Shown: positions 17,871-26,129 of the stretch, piece by piece | How positions within the stretch are numbered: the stretch's first letter is position 1 | Layout of the letters: the number at the start of each line of letters is the position of its first letter | Assembly (NCBI GenBank): GCA_965267335.1 | Contig: OZ253953.1 | Span: 2,790,001 to 2,854,000 of the forward strand | Source of the DNA: G965267335 sp965267335 | GTDB lineage: Bacteria > Bacteroidota > Bacteroidia > Cytophagales > JAAEPT01 | Reading direction: 5' to 3' | Length of the DNA: 64,000 bases | Made by a program: the position numbers and the translations under genes | The notes under the pieces: generated by a model | The model's database searches: none | The model's input: the letters and a program-made list of their open reading frames with translations, nothing else | Told to the model about the DNA's origin: nothing

Positions 17871-18135
17871 TCACAAATAAATCCTAATCGTATTCTCCAA
17901 CACATCCTGTTTTCTTGAAAAACAGACTGTCTTTCTGTTGAGCCGTTTAACATGAGTTCGAAGAGTCAAATCAAACCGTTCGAAATGATTAATTCCGAAT
18001 CGAGTGACTTTATGGATTTCCTGAGGAATTAGTGATCTGTATATAGGTAATGCATCTGTATAGATTCTTTTTGGGGTTTAGTCATAATAGTCTATCTCAA
18101 ATGAATCTTTGTTCTTAGGCTTACATTCATTTCTA
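17871..18135 (-). pseudogene. IS1-family transposase C-terminal remnant
   Basis: Reading the minus strand from about 18135 gives NRNECKPKNKDSFEIDYYD, then an in-frame TAA (18080-18078), then TPKRIYTDALPIYRSLIP and a tail through NHFERFDLTLRTHVKRLN, RKTVCFSRKQDVLENTIRIY and a natural stop at 17871-17873. The ER-LTLRT-KRL-RKT-CFS pattern is the conserved C-terminus of IS1-type (InsB-like) transposases. The YTD-PIY block preceding it fits the DDE domain. The N-terminal half is absent, no inverted repeats were found, and the stop breaks the frame, so this is a dead fragment. Its 3' end almost touches the toxin gene stop. Confidence 0.8.
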
Positions 18136-18148
18136 TTACGGAAAAAGT

Positions 18149-18178
18149 AAAAACCCACCGGTGTCATTTCCAGCGGGT
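18149..18178 (-). terminator. intrinsic terminator after the lipoprotein gene
   Basis: On the minus strand ACCCGCTGG pairs with CCGGTGGGT (9 bp including two G-T pairs, 8-nt loop), followed by five T. It lies about 28 nt past the stop of the lipoprotein gene at 18206. Confidence 0.75.
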
Positions 18179-18205
18179 ATATATTTTTTAGTGAGTTTAA
18201 TTAAT

Positions 18206-19024
18206 CTAGTCACAGACCGGATAAGCATCTGTAATAGCTCTGCCTGTGGCAACCAATTGCTTGATTCTTAAATCCTGAAGCAGCCCCTTCATAAAGCCAT
18301 TGCTTTCATTCATGTCATATTCCACAACATCACTATTGATTGCCATATATGGCAACCTGGCAATGAGCTCTTTTGACTCGATATGATAAATATACACCTC
18401 TCCTGCCAGCATTCCAGGTGTATATTCCCCGGTCAAGATGTCTCCATTGTCATCGATATTCTTTTTATCCTTGCTCTCAATAGTCGGTTCTATCCTTAGC
18501 ACATCTTTATCAATTATGAGATATTTACTATCCCTCAACATTCTGAGCTGATCAAGTCTATACTCATGTACATCAGGGTCAAAAGCAAAGTCACTATCAA
18601 CCATTTCCCGCATGAGCTTTATTTGTTGTCCACTATAGTCAGAAGAAAAACTCTCAAATTTATTAGAGTCCGTTACTATTTCGTACTTCACAAGAATGGC
18701 ATTTCGTTTCGCGTAGAAGTCCTCCAATTCACCAAGACAATACTCATACTGGTAGATTATGCTATCCTCTATCGGATTATTAATTGTAGCGGTATCTTCA
18801 TCTACAGTAATGAATTCTGTGCCCGCATCTAATACACTTAGAATTGAGGTAAACTTTGTCTTGGATGAATCTGCAAATTGACTGAATCTCTGTTTTCGCT
18901 CTTCCTCCTCTTTTTTCAACTCCGCTTCATAAGAATCTTCGTCTTCGTACTCCCTTTTGGACTCCCCACAAGAGTTAAATAGAAATGGTGTTAGAATAAG
19001 AAATAATAGGTATGGTTTGTTCAT
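18206..19024 (-). CDS. hypothetical lipoprotein
   Basis: Unrecognised 272-residue protein. Residues 1-19 form a lipoprotein signal with a Cys at 19 (LFNSC), followed by a highly charged Glu/Lys-rich segment (residues 23-48), likely helical. The remainder is globular with mixed secondary structure and no known motif. It should be attached to the outer or inner membrane facing the periplasm. The start is 55 nt downstream of the secreted papain-like peptidase gene on the same strand, so the two may form an operon that ends at the terminator at 18149-18178. Confidence 0.75.
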   Translation of the reverse strand: MNKPYLLFLILTPFLFNSCGESKREYEDEDSYEAELKKEEEERKQRFSQFADSSKTKFTSILSVLDAGTEFITVDEDTATINNPIEDSIIYQYEYCLGELEDFYAKRNAILVKYEIVTDSNKFESFSSDYSGQQIKLMREMVDSDFAFDPDVHEYRLDQLRMLRDSKYLIIDKDVLRIEPTIESKDKKNIDDNGDILTGEYTPGMLAGEVYIYHIESKELIARLPYMAINSDVVEYDMNESNGFMKGLLQDLRIKQLVATGRAITDAYPVCD

Positions 19025-19079
19025 AGTTACTACTTACTGGTGATATAGTTCTTACGTAGCAACCACTTCGAGGTTTGAA

Positions 19080-20240
19080 TTATTTTAGTTTCTTTCGAAT
19101 GGATTTTGGAATTGCATCTTTGTGCACCATAATATCCATGGTTTTATACCTTACAAATGCCTCTGAAGCAAATAGATACCCATCACAGTCGTTGTACTTT
19201 GTTCCCCAACTGTTTTTTACTATATAGAACTTATTGCCGTTTTGATCTTTCGCTATACCAGTTATATGCATTCCGTGATCGTCCGTAGTTTCATAGTTAT
19301 CATAGGCTTCCTGTCGCATTTCCTGAGTGATTTTTCGTGGAGTACAAGGAGCATCGAAAATGGCTTCCTTTTCCTTGCTATTTAAGTCATCCCAGTCGGT
19401 TTCGGGAACTACAGCAAGAGCTTCTTTGAAAGAGAATCCATCGTCACTTACATCTGCAGCCCAGGCTACTGTATATCCCTCATTTATAGCATTGTCAATG
19501 ATAGCCATTAACTCATCGATTGGGACGTTATACATATCATCCCATGACCAGTTGTCAGGTACTTCCAGTATAAACTTTTCATAGAACGGAACGTGAGTAT
19601 AAGATGATAATTCTACATAATTATCTGCATCAATTCCCATTTCGGAAGCAAAAGACTGGGGTGTGTATTTCTTGCCATCGTACTCAAATTCTTTTGGCAC
19701 AGCTCCCAGGTAGGTATCCAGTACAGCATTGACGGCTTTGTGCCAGGCAGTTGAGAGTCTCTTGTTCTTGTTCTTCACCACTCCTTCCACCATTCCTTTT
19801 AATACTGCGTCCATTTCGCCATGCTTATGCACGTCTTCACCGTAATTCTTACCCAGATAGACCGACTCTGGTACAATTCCATATTTTGCGATAACGTTGG
19901 TCACATCGTGAAAAGCGCCTCCGGCACTAAAGTTGATATGTCCGTGCATCCGCACATACTGTTTGGCCTTGTCTGAATAGGTGTGCCGCACGATGAACAT
20001 CTCACTAAGATTGTGCTTGCCTTTTCCCATCCTTAATAGCTCGGACTCAATAAAAGAAAGTGTACTAAAACTCCAGCAGGTCCCGGATCTGCCCTGATTC
20101 TTTACGGAAGTAGTGTCTTCATCTTTGACTATTGTGAACAAATATCCCCCGCCCTTCTTGTTTCTTACGGTATCTTGTGAATAGGCAGTCTGTATAAATA
20201 GGACTGCTATAAGTACTTGTATGATAAATTCTTTCTTCAT
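19080..20240 (-). CDS. secreted C1-family (bleomycin hydrolase-like) peptidase
   Basis: Papain-fold cysteine peptidase of the aminopeptidase C/bleomycin hydrolase branch, with a signal peptide (residues 1-21, ending TAYS-Q), so periplasmic or secreted rather than cytosolic as in classical PepC. The catalytic Cys is C55 in NQGRSGTCWSF; the His lies in DDHGMHITGIA and the Asn in YIVKNSWG. The YGIVPESVY segment and the long insert between Cys and His are PepC hallmarks. The length of 386 is somewhat shorter than the roughly 440-450 of cytosolic PepC. It is followed by a lipoprotein gene of unknown role. Confidence 0.9.
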   Translation of the reverse strand: MKKEFIIQVLIAVLFIQTAYSQDTVRNKKGGGYLFTIVKDEDTTSVKNQGRSGTCWSFSTLSFIESELLRMGKGKHNLSEMFIVRHTYSDKAKQYVRMHGHINFSAGGAFHDVTNVIAKYGIVPESVYLGKNYGEDVHKHGEMDAVLKGMVEGVVKNKNKRLSTAWHKAVNAVLDTYLGAVPKEFEYDGKKYTPQSFASEMGIDADNYVELSSYTHVPFYEKFILEVPDNWSWDDMYNVPIDELMAIIDNAINEGYTVAWAADVSDDGFSFKEALAVVPETDWDDLNSKEKEAIFDAPCTPRKITQEMRQEAYDNYETTDDHGMHITGIAKDQNGNKFYIVKNSWGTKYNDCDGYLFASEAFVRYKTMDIMVHKDAIPKSIRKKLK

Positions 20241-20273
20241 TGTATCTATTGGTCTTATCCGTATTAACGGATA

Positions 20274-20750
20274 TTAATCAATCTTATTTTTCCTGTTGGC
20301 ACAATCAGCATTCATACATTTGCCAAAAAAATTGAGTGAGTGGTTCAATATTTTAAAATTGAAATGTTCCTCCACCAGCTTTTGGATATTCCCTACCCTG
20401 GGATCGCAGAATTCCATCACTTCATTACATTCTGCACAAATCAAATGGTCATGTTGCTTAAAACCATGTGCTTTTTCATAGTGGGCCTGGTTATTACCAA
20501 ACTGGTGTTTGCTTACCAAATCGCATTCCAGCAATAACTCAAGTGTATTGTAAATTGTGGCCCGACTCACGCGATAGTTCTTATTCTTCATCGTGACATA
20601 GAGCTCTTCTGCATCGAAGTGTCCTATATTACCATATATCTCTTCCAGAATTGCAAACCTTTCAGGGGTCTTCCTCAGTTGTTTTTCATCAAGGTATTTG
20701 ACGAAAATTTCCTTTACTACTTCGTACTTATCGTTGGTTGCTTGTGTCAT
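20274..20750 (-). CDS. Fur-family transcriptional regulator
   Basis: Metal- or peroxide-responsive repressor of the Fur/PerR/Zur family, 158 residues. The N-terminal winged helix (RKTPERFAILEEIYGNIGHFDAEELYVTMKNKNYRVSRATIYNTLELL) and the C-terminal dimerisation domain are complete. Metal ligands include the histidines around HYEKAHGFKQHDHLICAEC, whose CxxC could bind structural zinc, plus a second C-x4-C near the C-terminus. Fur and PerR cannot be separated by eye. The start codon overlaps the stop of the upstream membrane-protein gene as TAATG, so the two are translationally coupled. Confidence 0.93.
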   Translation of the reverse strand: MTQATNDKYEVVKEIFVKYLDEKQLRKTPERFAILEEIYGNIGHFDAEELYVTMKNKNYRVSRATIYNTLELLLECDLVSKHQFGNNQAHYEKAHGFKQHDHLICAECNEVMEFCDPRVGNIQKLVEEHFNFKILNHSLNFFGKCMNADCANRKNKID

Positions 20751-21142
20751 TATTTTAATCCAACCGCTATTTGAAAATCATGAATTATGTTCCTTCCATG
20801 ATATACCTTTGCGTATACACCAAACAAAATTAAGAACATTAAGGAAAAACCTATGAATACTCCCCAGAACTTACTTTTAGCTACTTCTTCGGATTTCTCA
20901 AAGTAACCTTTCAAAAAATGCTTGGAAGCCTTTTTCAAGCCCTCATAAATCGGATAAAATACTACGATAATGAGTAGCATAGTCGTTAATGTTCCAGAAT
21001 ATGTGGGAGGCAGGGCTTTTCCGTCTTTTGCCATTACATACAGCGCAAAGTCTTTTACCAGGTAAGCTATTAAAACAGATAAAATAAAGGCCATATGACT
21101 ATGGACTTTTTCCATAAATGATTTCTTCTTTTTCTGAGCCAT
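20750..21142 (-). CDS. hypothetical small membrane protein
   Basis: Unrecognised 130-residue protein with a Lys-rich N-terminus (AQKKKKSF) and three predicted membrane segments, at about 17-35 (FILSVLIAYLVKDFALYVM), 48-66 (GTLTTMLLIIVVFYPIYEG) and 92-110 (FWGVFIGFSLMFLILFGVY). By the positive-inside rule the N-terminus should be cytosolic. It overlaps the fur-type gene by TAATG and is presumably co-transcribed with it. No family is assigned. Confidence 0.75.
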   Translation of the reverse strand: MAQKKKKSFMEKVHSHMAFILSVLIAYLVKDFALYVMAKDGKALPPTYSGTLTTMLLIIVVFYPIYEGLKKASKHFLKGYFEKSEEVAKSKFWGVFIGFSLMFLILFGVYAKVYHGRNIIHDFQIAVGLK

Positions 21143-21368
21143 TGTGTTCTGAGGTTTTGATTGCGGCCTGAGAAGTTAGAAAAAAACTGGAAAATAGTCT
21201 AACAGCTCTACTGTTAAATTATAGCAGCACATACGGAATAATTCATTATTCAACTCAGCTTAAGTCTCTCAAGTACAATACAATCTCTTTGGTGTCGTTG
21301 TCATAATTGCTATACAGACATTTCTCAAACACAAAATTCCTAAAGGGCTTAAGGTCCTTGTTTATGTC

Positions 21369-21719
21369 TTGTTGTTGGATCAAGGGTTAAAAGTTATTTT
21401 TCCAACATTAAGAATAGACGGTTATACTGGTATGCTCTTTAGTTTCTTAGGGCACGAAGATACGCAGTATGCCAATCAGTATTCCCACCATAAATTTCTT
21501 CGGATTCAGATTGGTATGGAAGAAAAAGAAGTAATTAGCATTTTAGGCACTCCGTTGTCAAGATGGCAACCATACAAGAATACCAATTATCAAAATAAAA
21601 CCCATTTCGTTGGATTTGAGTACAGTCAAAGTCCCTCATTTACGGATTATCGGTTGAGACAAATCTATTTTGATCATGGTAAGGTTACGGAAATCATAGG
21701 ATATTATTATGTGGATTGA
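21369..21719 (+). CDS. hypothetical BamE-like protein, start uncertain
   Basis: Protein of about 116 residues without a recognised family name. Its central IQIGMEEKEVISILGTP motif followed by aromatic strands resembles the SmpA/BamE fold, as does the short lipoprotein at 29703-30077. No ATG is available in frame: the reading frame is open upstream to about 21262 and contains two hydrophobic stretches, but the only plausible starts are the three consecutive TTG codons at 21369-21377. Either the gene uses TTG, or it has lost its true N-terminus. The 226-nt gap before it holds nothing else recognisable. The coding potential of the C-terminal 90 residues looks good. Confidence 0.55.
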   Translation: MLLDQGLKVIFPTLRIDGYTGMLFSFLGHEDTQYANQYSHHKFLRIQIGMEEKEVISILGTPLSRWQPYKNTNYQNKTHFVGFEYSQSPSFTDYRLRQIYFDHGKVTEIIGYYYVD

Positions 21720-21732
21720 ATCTAGAATCAAC

Positions 21733-21762
21733 AAAAAAGCCCTAACAAAACTGCCAGGGCTT
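21733..21762 (-). terminator. intrinsic terminator of the rplT operon
   Basis: The minus strand has AAGCCCT and AGGGCTT (7 bp, 12-nt loop) followed by TTTT, about 20 nt past the rplT stop. Confidence 0.85.
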
Positions 21763-21783
21763 CAAATAATTTCCAGGAATCTC

Positions 21784-22128
21784 CTATTTTACTTTCTCGA
21801 CTACTGCTTTGAAAGCATCAGGGTGATTCATTGCTAAGTCAGCTAGTACCTTTCTGTTGATACTCACATCTGACTTTGACAATTTTCCCATGAACTCAGA
21901 GTAAGACATACCGTGCTCTCTAACACCGGCATTGATTCTTTGAATCCAAAGTTTTCTAAAATCTCTTTTCTTAGCTTTTCTGTCGCGGTAAGCATATTGC
22001 AATCCTTTTTCAACTGCATTTTTTGCGACTGTGTGAACGTTTTTTCTTCTTCCGAAGTAACCTTTGGCCTGCTTTAGAACTTTTTTTCTTTTTGCGCGGG
22101 AGGCAACCGCATTTACTGAACGTGGCAT
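21784..22128 (-). CDS. rplT: 50S ribosomal protein L20
   Basis: Large-subunit assembly protein L20, 114 residues, with the typical basic N-terminus (MPRSVNAVASRAKRKKVLKQ) and the GYFGRRKNVHTVAKNAVEKG and LWIQRINAGVREHGMSYSEF blocks. It is the last gene of the thrS-infC-rpmI-rplT cluster and ends at a terminator. In other bacteria L20 represses its own operon by binding the rpmI leader; no such structure was identified in the 9-nt gap before rpmI or the 84-nt gap before rplT. Confidence 0.98.
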   Translation of the reverse strand: MPRSVNAVASRAKRKKVLKQAKGYFGRRKNVHTVAKNAVEKGLQYAYRDRKAKKRDFRKLWIQRINAGVREHGMSYSEFMGKLSKSDVSINRKVLADLAMNHPDAFKAVVEKVK

Positions 22129-22212
22129 AATTTAGTTGTTTTTGGTGAGTGGCGTCTGTCTATTAACAGTTCTTATAACCAAACCCCTGGTGTAACATTA
22201 ACCGGAAAATCC

Positions 22213-22407
22213 TCAGATTCTCAACAGGTCCTTAACATTTTGCTCGTCTGCTTTATCAACGAGTCCGGACTTAGTAAGATTTCTTTTTTGCTTAGTACCT
22301 TTTTTGGTCAGGATGTGACTTTTGAAAGCGTGCTTTCTCTTGATTTTTCCTGATCCGGTAAGCTTAAATCTTTTTTTAGCCCCTGAATTAGTTTTAACCT
22401 TAGGCAT
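22213..22407 (-). CDS. rpmI: 50S ribosomal protein L35
   Basis: Large-subunit protein L35, 64 residues, beginning MPKVKTNSGAKKRFKLTGSG and containing the typical KRKHAFKSHILTKK block. It lies 9 nt after infC and 84 nt before rplT, the conserved order. Confidence 0.98.
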   Translation of the reverse strand: MPKVKTNSGAKKRFKLTGSGKIKRKHAFKSHILTKKGTKQKRNLTKSGLVDKADEQNVKDLLRI

Positions 22408-22416
22408 ATTTATAAT

Positions 22417-22974
22417 TTATTTACTTTTCAATTTTTTAGGAGCGACAAAGATAATCATTCTTTTTCCCTCCATTTTAGGCATTTGCTCGATTTTACCGTG
22501 TTCTTCTAGTGCTTCAACAAATCTTAACAAAAGAAGTTCACCTCTTTCCTTATAAACAATGGTTCTTCCGGCAAAGTGAACGTATGCTTTTACTTTATAA
22601 CCGCTGTCGAGAAAGTTCTTAGCGTGCTTTAATTTGAAGTTAAAGTCGTGCTCATCTGTATTAGGTCCAAACCTAATTTCCTTGACAACTACTTTATGAG
22701 CCTTTGCTTTCAGCTCTTTTTGCTTCTTCTTTTGCTCGTATTTAAACTTTGAATACTCTACAACTCTGCATACCGGTGGGTCTGCTGAAGGTGCAACTTC
22801 GACAAGATCAAGACCTTGTTCTTTCGCTATTGAGAGTGCTTTTGAGATGTCGTATACACCTTGATCAAGATTTTCACCGACCAAACGTACTGTTCTTGCA
22901 GTGATCTTCTCATTTACTTTGTAAGGTTCTTCTACACGACCTCTTCTGACTCCCCTTTTAAAATTCTTTGCGAT
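22417..22974 (-). CDS. infC: translation initiation factor IF-3, AUC start
   Basis: IF-3 binds the 30S subunit and rejects non-canonical start codons. The first in-frame ATG would cut the N-terminal domain. Extending upstream restores the family N-terminus KRGVRRGRVEEPYKVNEKIT, which places the start at an ATC codon (22974-22972), giving M-AKNFKRG and 185 residues. A rare AUU/AUC/AUA start is the known autoregulatory device of infC in many bacteria, which supports the choice. The N-terminal domain continues with VRLVGENLDQGVYDISKAL, and the C-terminal domain starts near VVVKEIRFGPNTDEHDF. It is 108 nt downstream of thrS and 9 nt upstream of rpmI. A TAATTTTG (-7-like) lies at 23007-23000. Confidence 0.93.
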   Translation of the reverse strand: MAKNFKRGVRRGRVEEPYKVNEKITARTVRLVGENLDQGVYDISKALSIAKEQGLDLVEVAPSADPPVCRVVEYSKFKYEQKKKQKELKAKAHKVVVKEIRFGPNTDEHDFNFKLKHAKNFLDSGYKVKAYVHFAGRTIVYKERGELLLLRFVEALEEHGKIEQMPKMEGKRMIIFVAPKKLKSK

Positions 22975-23082
22975 ACTCTTTAAGTGTTTTAAATACTAAC
23001 AAAATTATTTACGAAGCGCGAATATCGGAATAATTTGAGTTTTTCGAAAAATCTAGCTGTTAATTTTTAGATAAGTCTTGAT

Positions 23083-24999
23083 TTATCTTGTCCTGAAAAA
23101 CTTTATGAATTCATCAATATTCATATTTCCAACATCACCTTCACCATGTTTTCGAACGGATACCTTACCTGCTTCTTGCTCTTTCTCTCCTACTATGAGC
23201 ATATAAGGTATTTTTTTCACTTCCGCATCCCTGATCTTTCTTCCTATTTTTTCGTCTCTTGAATCGATATTTCCGTGAATATCTTCTGCCTGCAATGCCG
23301 CACTTACTTGCTCAGCATAGTCATGAAATTTTTCTGAGATCGGAAGTATTGCAATTTGTTCAGGTGATAGCCACAGCGGAAAATTACCACCGCAGTGTTC
23401 AATCAGAATAGCAACAAAACGCTCCATTGAGCCAAACGGAGCTCTATGAATCATTACGGGGCGGTGTTTTTCATTGTCAGCACCAACATATTCGAGCTCA
23501 AACCGTTCAGGTAACTGATAGTCCACCTGTATGGTACCCAATTGCCAGCTTCTACCCAAGGCATCTTTAACCATAAAGTCAAGCTTCGGCCCGTAGAAGG
23601 CTGCTTCCCCATATTCTGTTATCGTTTCAAGACCTTTCTCAGCTGAGGCTTCAATAATAGCTTGCTCTGCTTTATTCCAAGCTTCGTCTTCCCCAATATA
23701 TTTACTTGGGTTCTCTGGGTCTCTTAGTGAAATTTGAGCTCTGTAGTCGTCAAAACCAAGTGTTTTAAAAACATACAAGACGAGGTCTATCACCTTCAAA
23801 AATTCTTCTTTAACCTGATCAGGACGACAAAATAAGTGAGCATCATCCTGAGTAAATCCCCTAACCCGTGTCAATCCGTGTAGCTCTCCACTCTGCTCAT
23901 ATCTATATACAGTGCCGAACTCAGCAAACCTTACAGGAAGTTCTTTATAAGACCTTGGACGACTCTTGTATATCTCACAATGGTGAGGACAATTCATCGG
24001 TTTCAATAAAAATTCTTCGTTTTCAGATGGTGTATGTATGGGCTGAAAAGAGTCTTCACCGTACTTTTCATAGTGTCCCGAAGTGATATACAGCTCTTTT
24101 TGGCCAATGTGAGGAGTCACAACGGGCAGGTAACCTGCTTTGAGCTGAGCTTTCTTAAGAAAGCCTTCCAATTTGTCTCTCAACATAGCGCCCTTGGGTA
24201 ACCAAAGTGGTAATCCTAACCCAACTTTTTCTGAGAAAGTAAATAGTTCCAGCTCTTTTCCCAACTTCCTATGATCTCTTTGTTTTGCTTGCTCAAGTAG
24301 TTCCAGGTATTCTGTTAACTCCTTTTGTTTTGGGAAGGTAATTCCATAAATACGGGTGAGCATTTTATTCTTTTCATCACCTCTCCAATAGGCACCAGCC
24401 ACATTAAGAAGTTTAATTGCTTTTATGAAGCCTGTATTTGGAATGTGGGGTCCCCGACAGAGATCGGTAAATCCACCCTGCTCATAGAAGGTGATTTCAC
24501 CATCTTCAAGTCCATCAATTAACTCAAGCTTGTATTCATCACCCTTTTCTGTGAAATATTTTATCGCATCGGCCTTCGCAACTTCACTTCTTTTGTATTC
24601 ATTTTTCTCCCTGGCAAGTTCCAACATTTTCTGCTCGATCTTTGGAAACTCATCAGACGAGAATTCATGATTACCAAAATCGATGTCATAGTAAAACCCA
24701 TTTTCTATTGATGGACCTATACCTAATTTGATGCCCGGGTAAAGGGCTTCGAGGGCTTCCGCCATTAGGTGGGCTGATGAGTGCCAAAATGTTGACTTTC
24801 CTTCTTCATTATTCCAGGTTAGTAAGTTAACCTGAGCATCCTCATGAATAGGGCGCGTAGCGTCCCACACTTCTCCATTCACTTCTGCAGATAAGACATT
24901 TCTTGCAAGTCCCTCGCTTATTGACATTGCTACATCAAGGCCTGTTACTCCTTTTTCAAATTGTTTGACTGATCCGTCAGGTAATGTAATATTAATCAT
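23083..24999 (-). CDS. thrS: threonyl-tRNA synthetase
   Basis: Class II synthetase charging tRNA-Thr. Domain order is TGS (residues 1-60), the editing domain with the HSSAHLMAEAL histidine motif near 75-85 and its CRGPH partner near 180, the catalytic core (motif 2 RFAEFGTVYRYEQSGELHGLTRVRGFTQDDAH; motif 3 near 510 with HRAPFGSMERF), and the C-terminal anticodon-binding domain. The 638 residues are full length. Its ATG overlaps the stop of the upstream TPR lipoprotein gene by 8 nt, so they are coupled. Downstream come infC, rpmI and rplT. Confidence 0.98.
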   Translation of the reverse strand: MINITLPDGSVKQFEKGVTGLDVAMSISEGLARNVLSAEVNGEVWDATRPIHEDAQVNLLTWNNEEGKSTFWHSSAHLMAEALEALYPGIKLGIGPSIENGFYYDIDFGNHEFSSDEFPKIEQKMLELAREKNEYKRSEVAKADAIKYFTEKGDEYKLELIDGLEDGEITFYEQGGFTDLCRGPHIPNTGFIKAIKLLNVAGAYWRGDEKNKMLTRIYGITFPKQKELTEYLELLEQAKQRDHRKLGKELELFTFSEKVGLGLPLWLPKGAMLRDKLEGFLKKAQLKAGYLPVVTPHIGQKELYITSGHYEKYGEDSFQPIHTPSENEEFLLKPMNCPHHCEIYKSRPRSYKELPVRFAEFGTVYRYEQSGELHGLTRVRGFTQDDAHLFCRPDQVKEEFLKVIDLVLYVFKTLGFDDYRAQISLRDPENPSKYIGEDEAWNKAEQAIIEASAEKGLETITEYGEAAFYGPKLDFMVKDALGRSWQLGTIQVDYQLPERFELEYVGADNEKHRPVMIHRAPFGSMERFVAILIEHCGGNFPLWLSPEQIAILPISEKFHDYAEQVSAALQAEDIHGNIDSRDEKIGRKIRDAEVKKIPYMLIVGEKEQEAGKVSVRKHGEGDVGNMNIDEFIKFFRTR

Positions 25000-26080
25000 T
25001 GTTCGTAGTATCCGCGGAAAGCGACCTTCTCTTTGCTAAATAATTTATTGTACCAACAATTGCTGGTATTTCAGCTTGTGCTAAACTATCATTGGGCGCA
25101 ATTTCCATAACCTTTTTATAATATTCAAGGGACTCATCATATCTTCTGAGTTTCCGGTAAGCCTGTGCCTTGATTTTTAATTCTCTTAGCTTTAATTCAC
25201 CTTCCATGCCATTCAAATAAACCAGGCAAGTATCCAGGTTTCTTCGGATTGTGTGATTATTGGTATTGAATCCAAGATTAAAATAATGCCTGGCAAGAAG
25301 GGCTCGTGCTTCATAATGTTCGGGAAATCTGGACAGTATATTTTTGTAGACCTTGAGTTGTAAGGCTTGTTTTTCCTGAAGCTCAAATAATCTTGCGGTT
25401 TCCTTCCATATAAGCGTATCTTTTGGATACAAGTGCTCATACTTTTGCACAACATCTTTGAGCATCGGAATATTTTTATTCTGGGCGTAGATACTCGCAA
25501 GTGCTTTGTATAATTCCGGTATGTCAGGTTCTTGAGTATAAATTTTATGGAACTGATTCAATGCTTGAGCAGTATCTTCTTTGTTTAAAAAATTAATACC
25601 GGATACAAAACTACTTGCATTGCTTGCATATCCGGCCTTACCTAAACACTTTAGGGATTGAGCTGTATGGTCTGACATAGCATAGCTCCAAGCCATTTCC
25701 TCAAACATTTCTGAACTCAAATCCGAACGGGCAAAGAATTTATCACATAACAACAAGGCTGATTCATAATCCCTTAGCTTATTAAAAACCCTTAATCCCA
25801 GATGGACAAAAGCCAGGTTGGAAGAATCTGATTTTATGGCTTTGAGAATATTGGTTTTGGAAAGAAGGAATTTTTTATCCTGAAAATATATCCTGGCCAT
25901 ATGATAAAATACGGCTGGGTCAACGTCTTTTTGTCGAGATTTTTTCTTTAAATAATCGAGCTGGACTTTTGATTGCGCTTGAGGGTCTTTTGGTTCATAC
26001 ACCCTACTCTTTTTGTTGGGTGTTGGTTTACTACACCCATAAAGCAGTGCCAAAACGAATATGACCAAAGTTAGTCTCAT
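24992..26080 (-). CDS. TPR-repeat lipoprotein
   Basis: Tetratricopeptide-repeat lipoprotein of 362 residues. The start was set at the ATG at 26080 because it begins a clean lipoprotein signal (MRLTLVIFVLALLYGC, Cys16); the upstream in-frame ATGs would run into trmH. TPR-like helical pairs follow, e.g. DPAVFYHMARIYFQDKKFLLSKTNILKAI, EHYEARALLARHYFNLGFN and YDESLEYYKKVMEIAPNDSLAQ. It is probably a periplasmic scaffold at a membrane; partner unknown. The 3' end overlaps thrS by 8 nt, so a cell-envelope gene is coupled to a translation operon. A TATATTTG lies only 5 nt before the ATG. Confidence 0.85.
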   Translation of the reverse strand: MRLTLVIFVLALLYGCSKPTPNKKSRVYEPKDPQAQSKVQLDYLKKKSRQKDVDPAVFYHMARIYFQDKKFLLSKTNILKAIKSDSSNLAFVHLGLRVFNKLRDYESALLLCDKFFARSDLSSEMFEEMAWSYAMSDHTAQSLKCLGKAGYASNASSFVSGINFLNKEDTAQALNQFHKIYTQEPDIPELYKALASIYAQNKNIPMLKDVVQKYEHLYPKDTLIWKETARLFELQEKQALQLKVYKNILSRFPEHYEARALLARHYFNLGFNTNNHTIRRNLDTCLVYLNGMEGELKLRELKIKAQAYRKLRRYDESLEYYKKVMEIAPNDSLAQAEIPAIVGTINYLAKRRSLSADTTNND

Positions 26081-26085
26081 TGATG

Positions 26086-26093
26086 CAAATATA
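26086..26093 (-). promoter_or_regulatory. -7-like element next to the TPR lipoprotein ATG
   Basis: The minus strand reads TATATTTG, then CATCA, then ATG. If used as a promoter the transcript would be leaderless or nearly so. No -33 TTG was seen. Confidence 0.3.
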
Positions 26094-26129
26094 GAGGGTT
26101 GTTGCTTGTATGGTAAAGACATGAGCAAT

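Noticed and set aside
17111..18205. Integration by a phage or ICE at tRNA-Met
   Set aside because: No integrase and no duplicated tRNA 3' end were found; only an IS1-type fragment is present.
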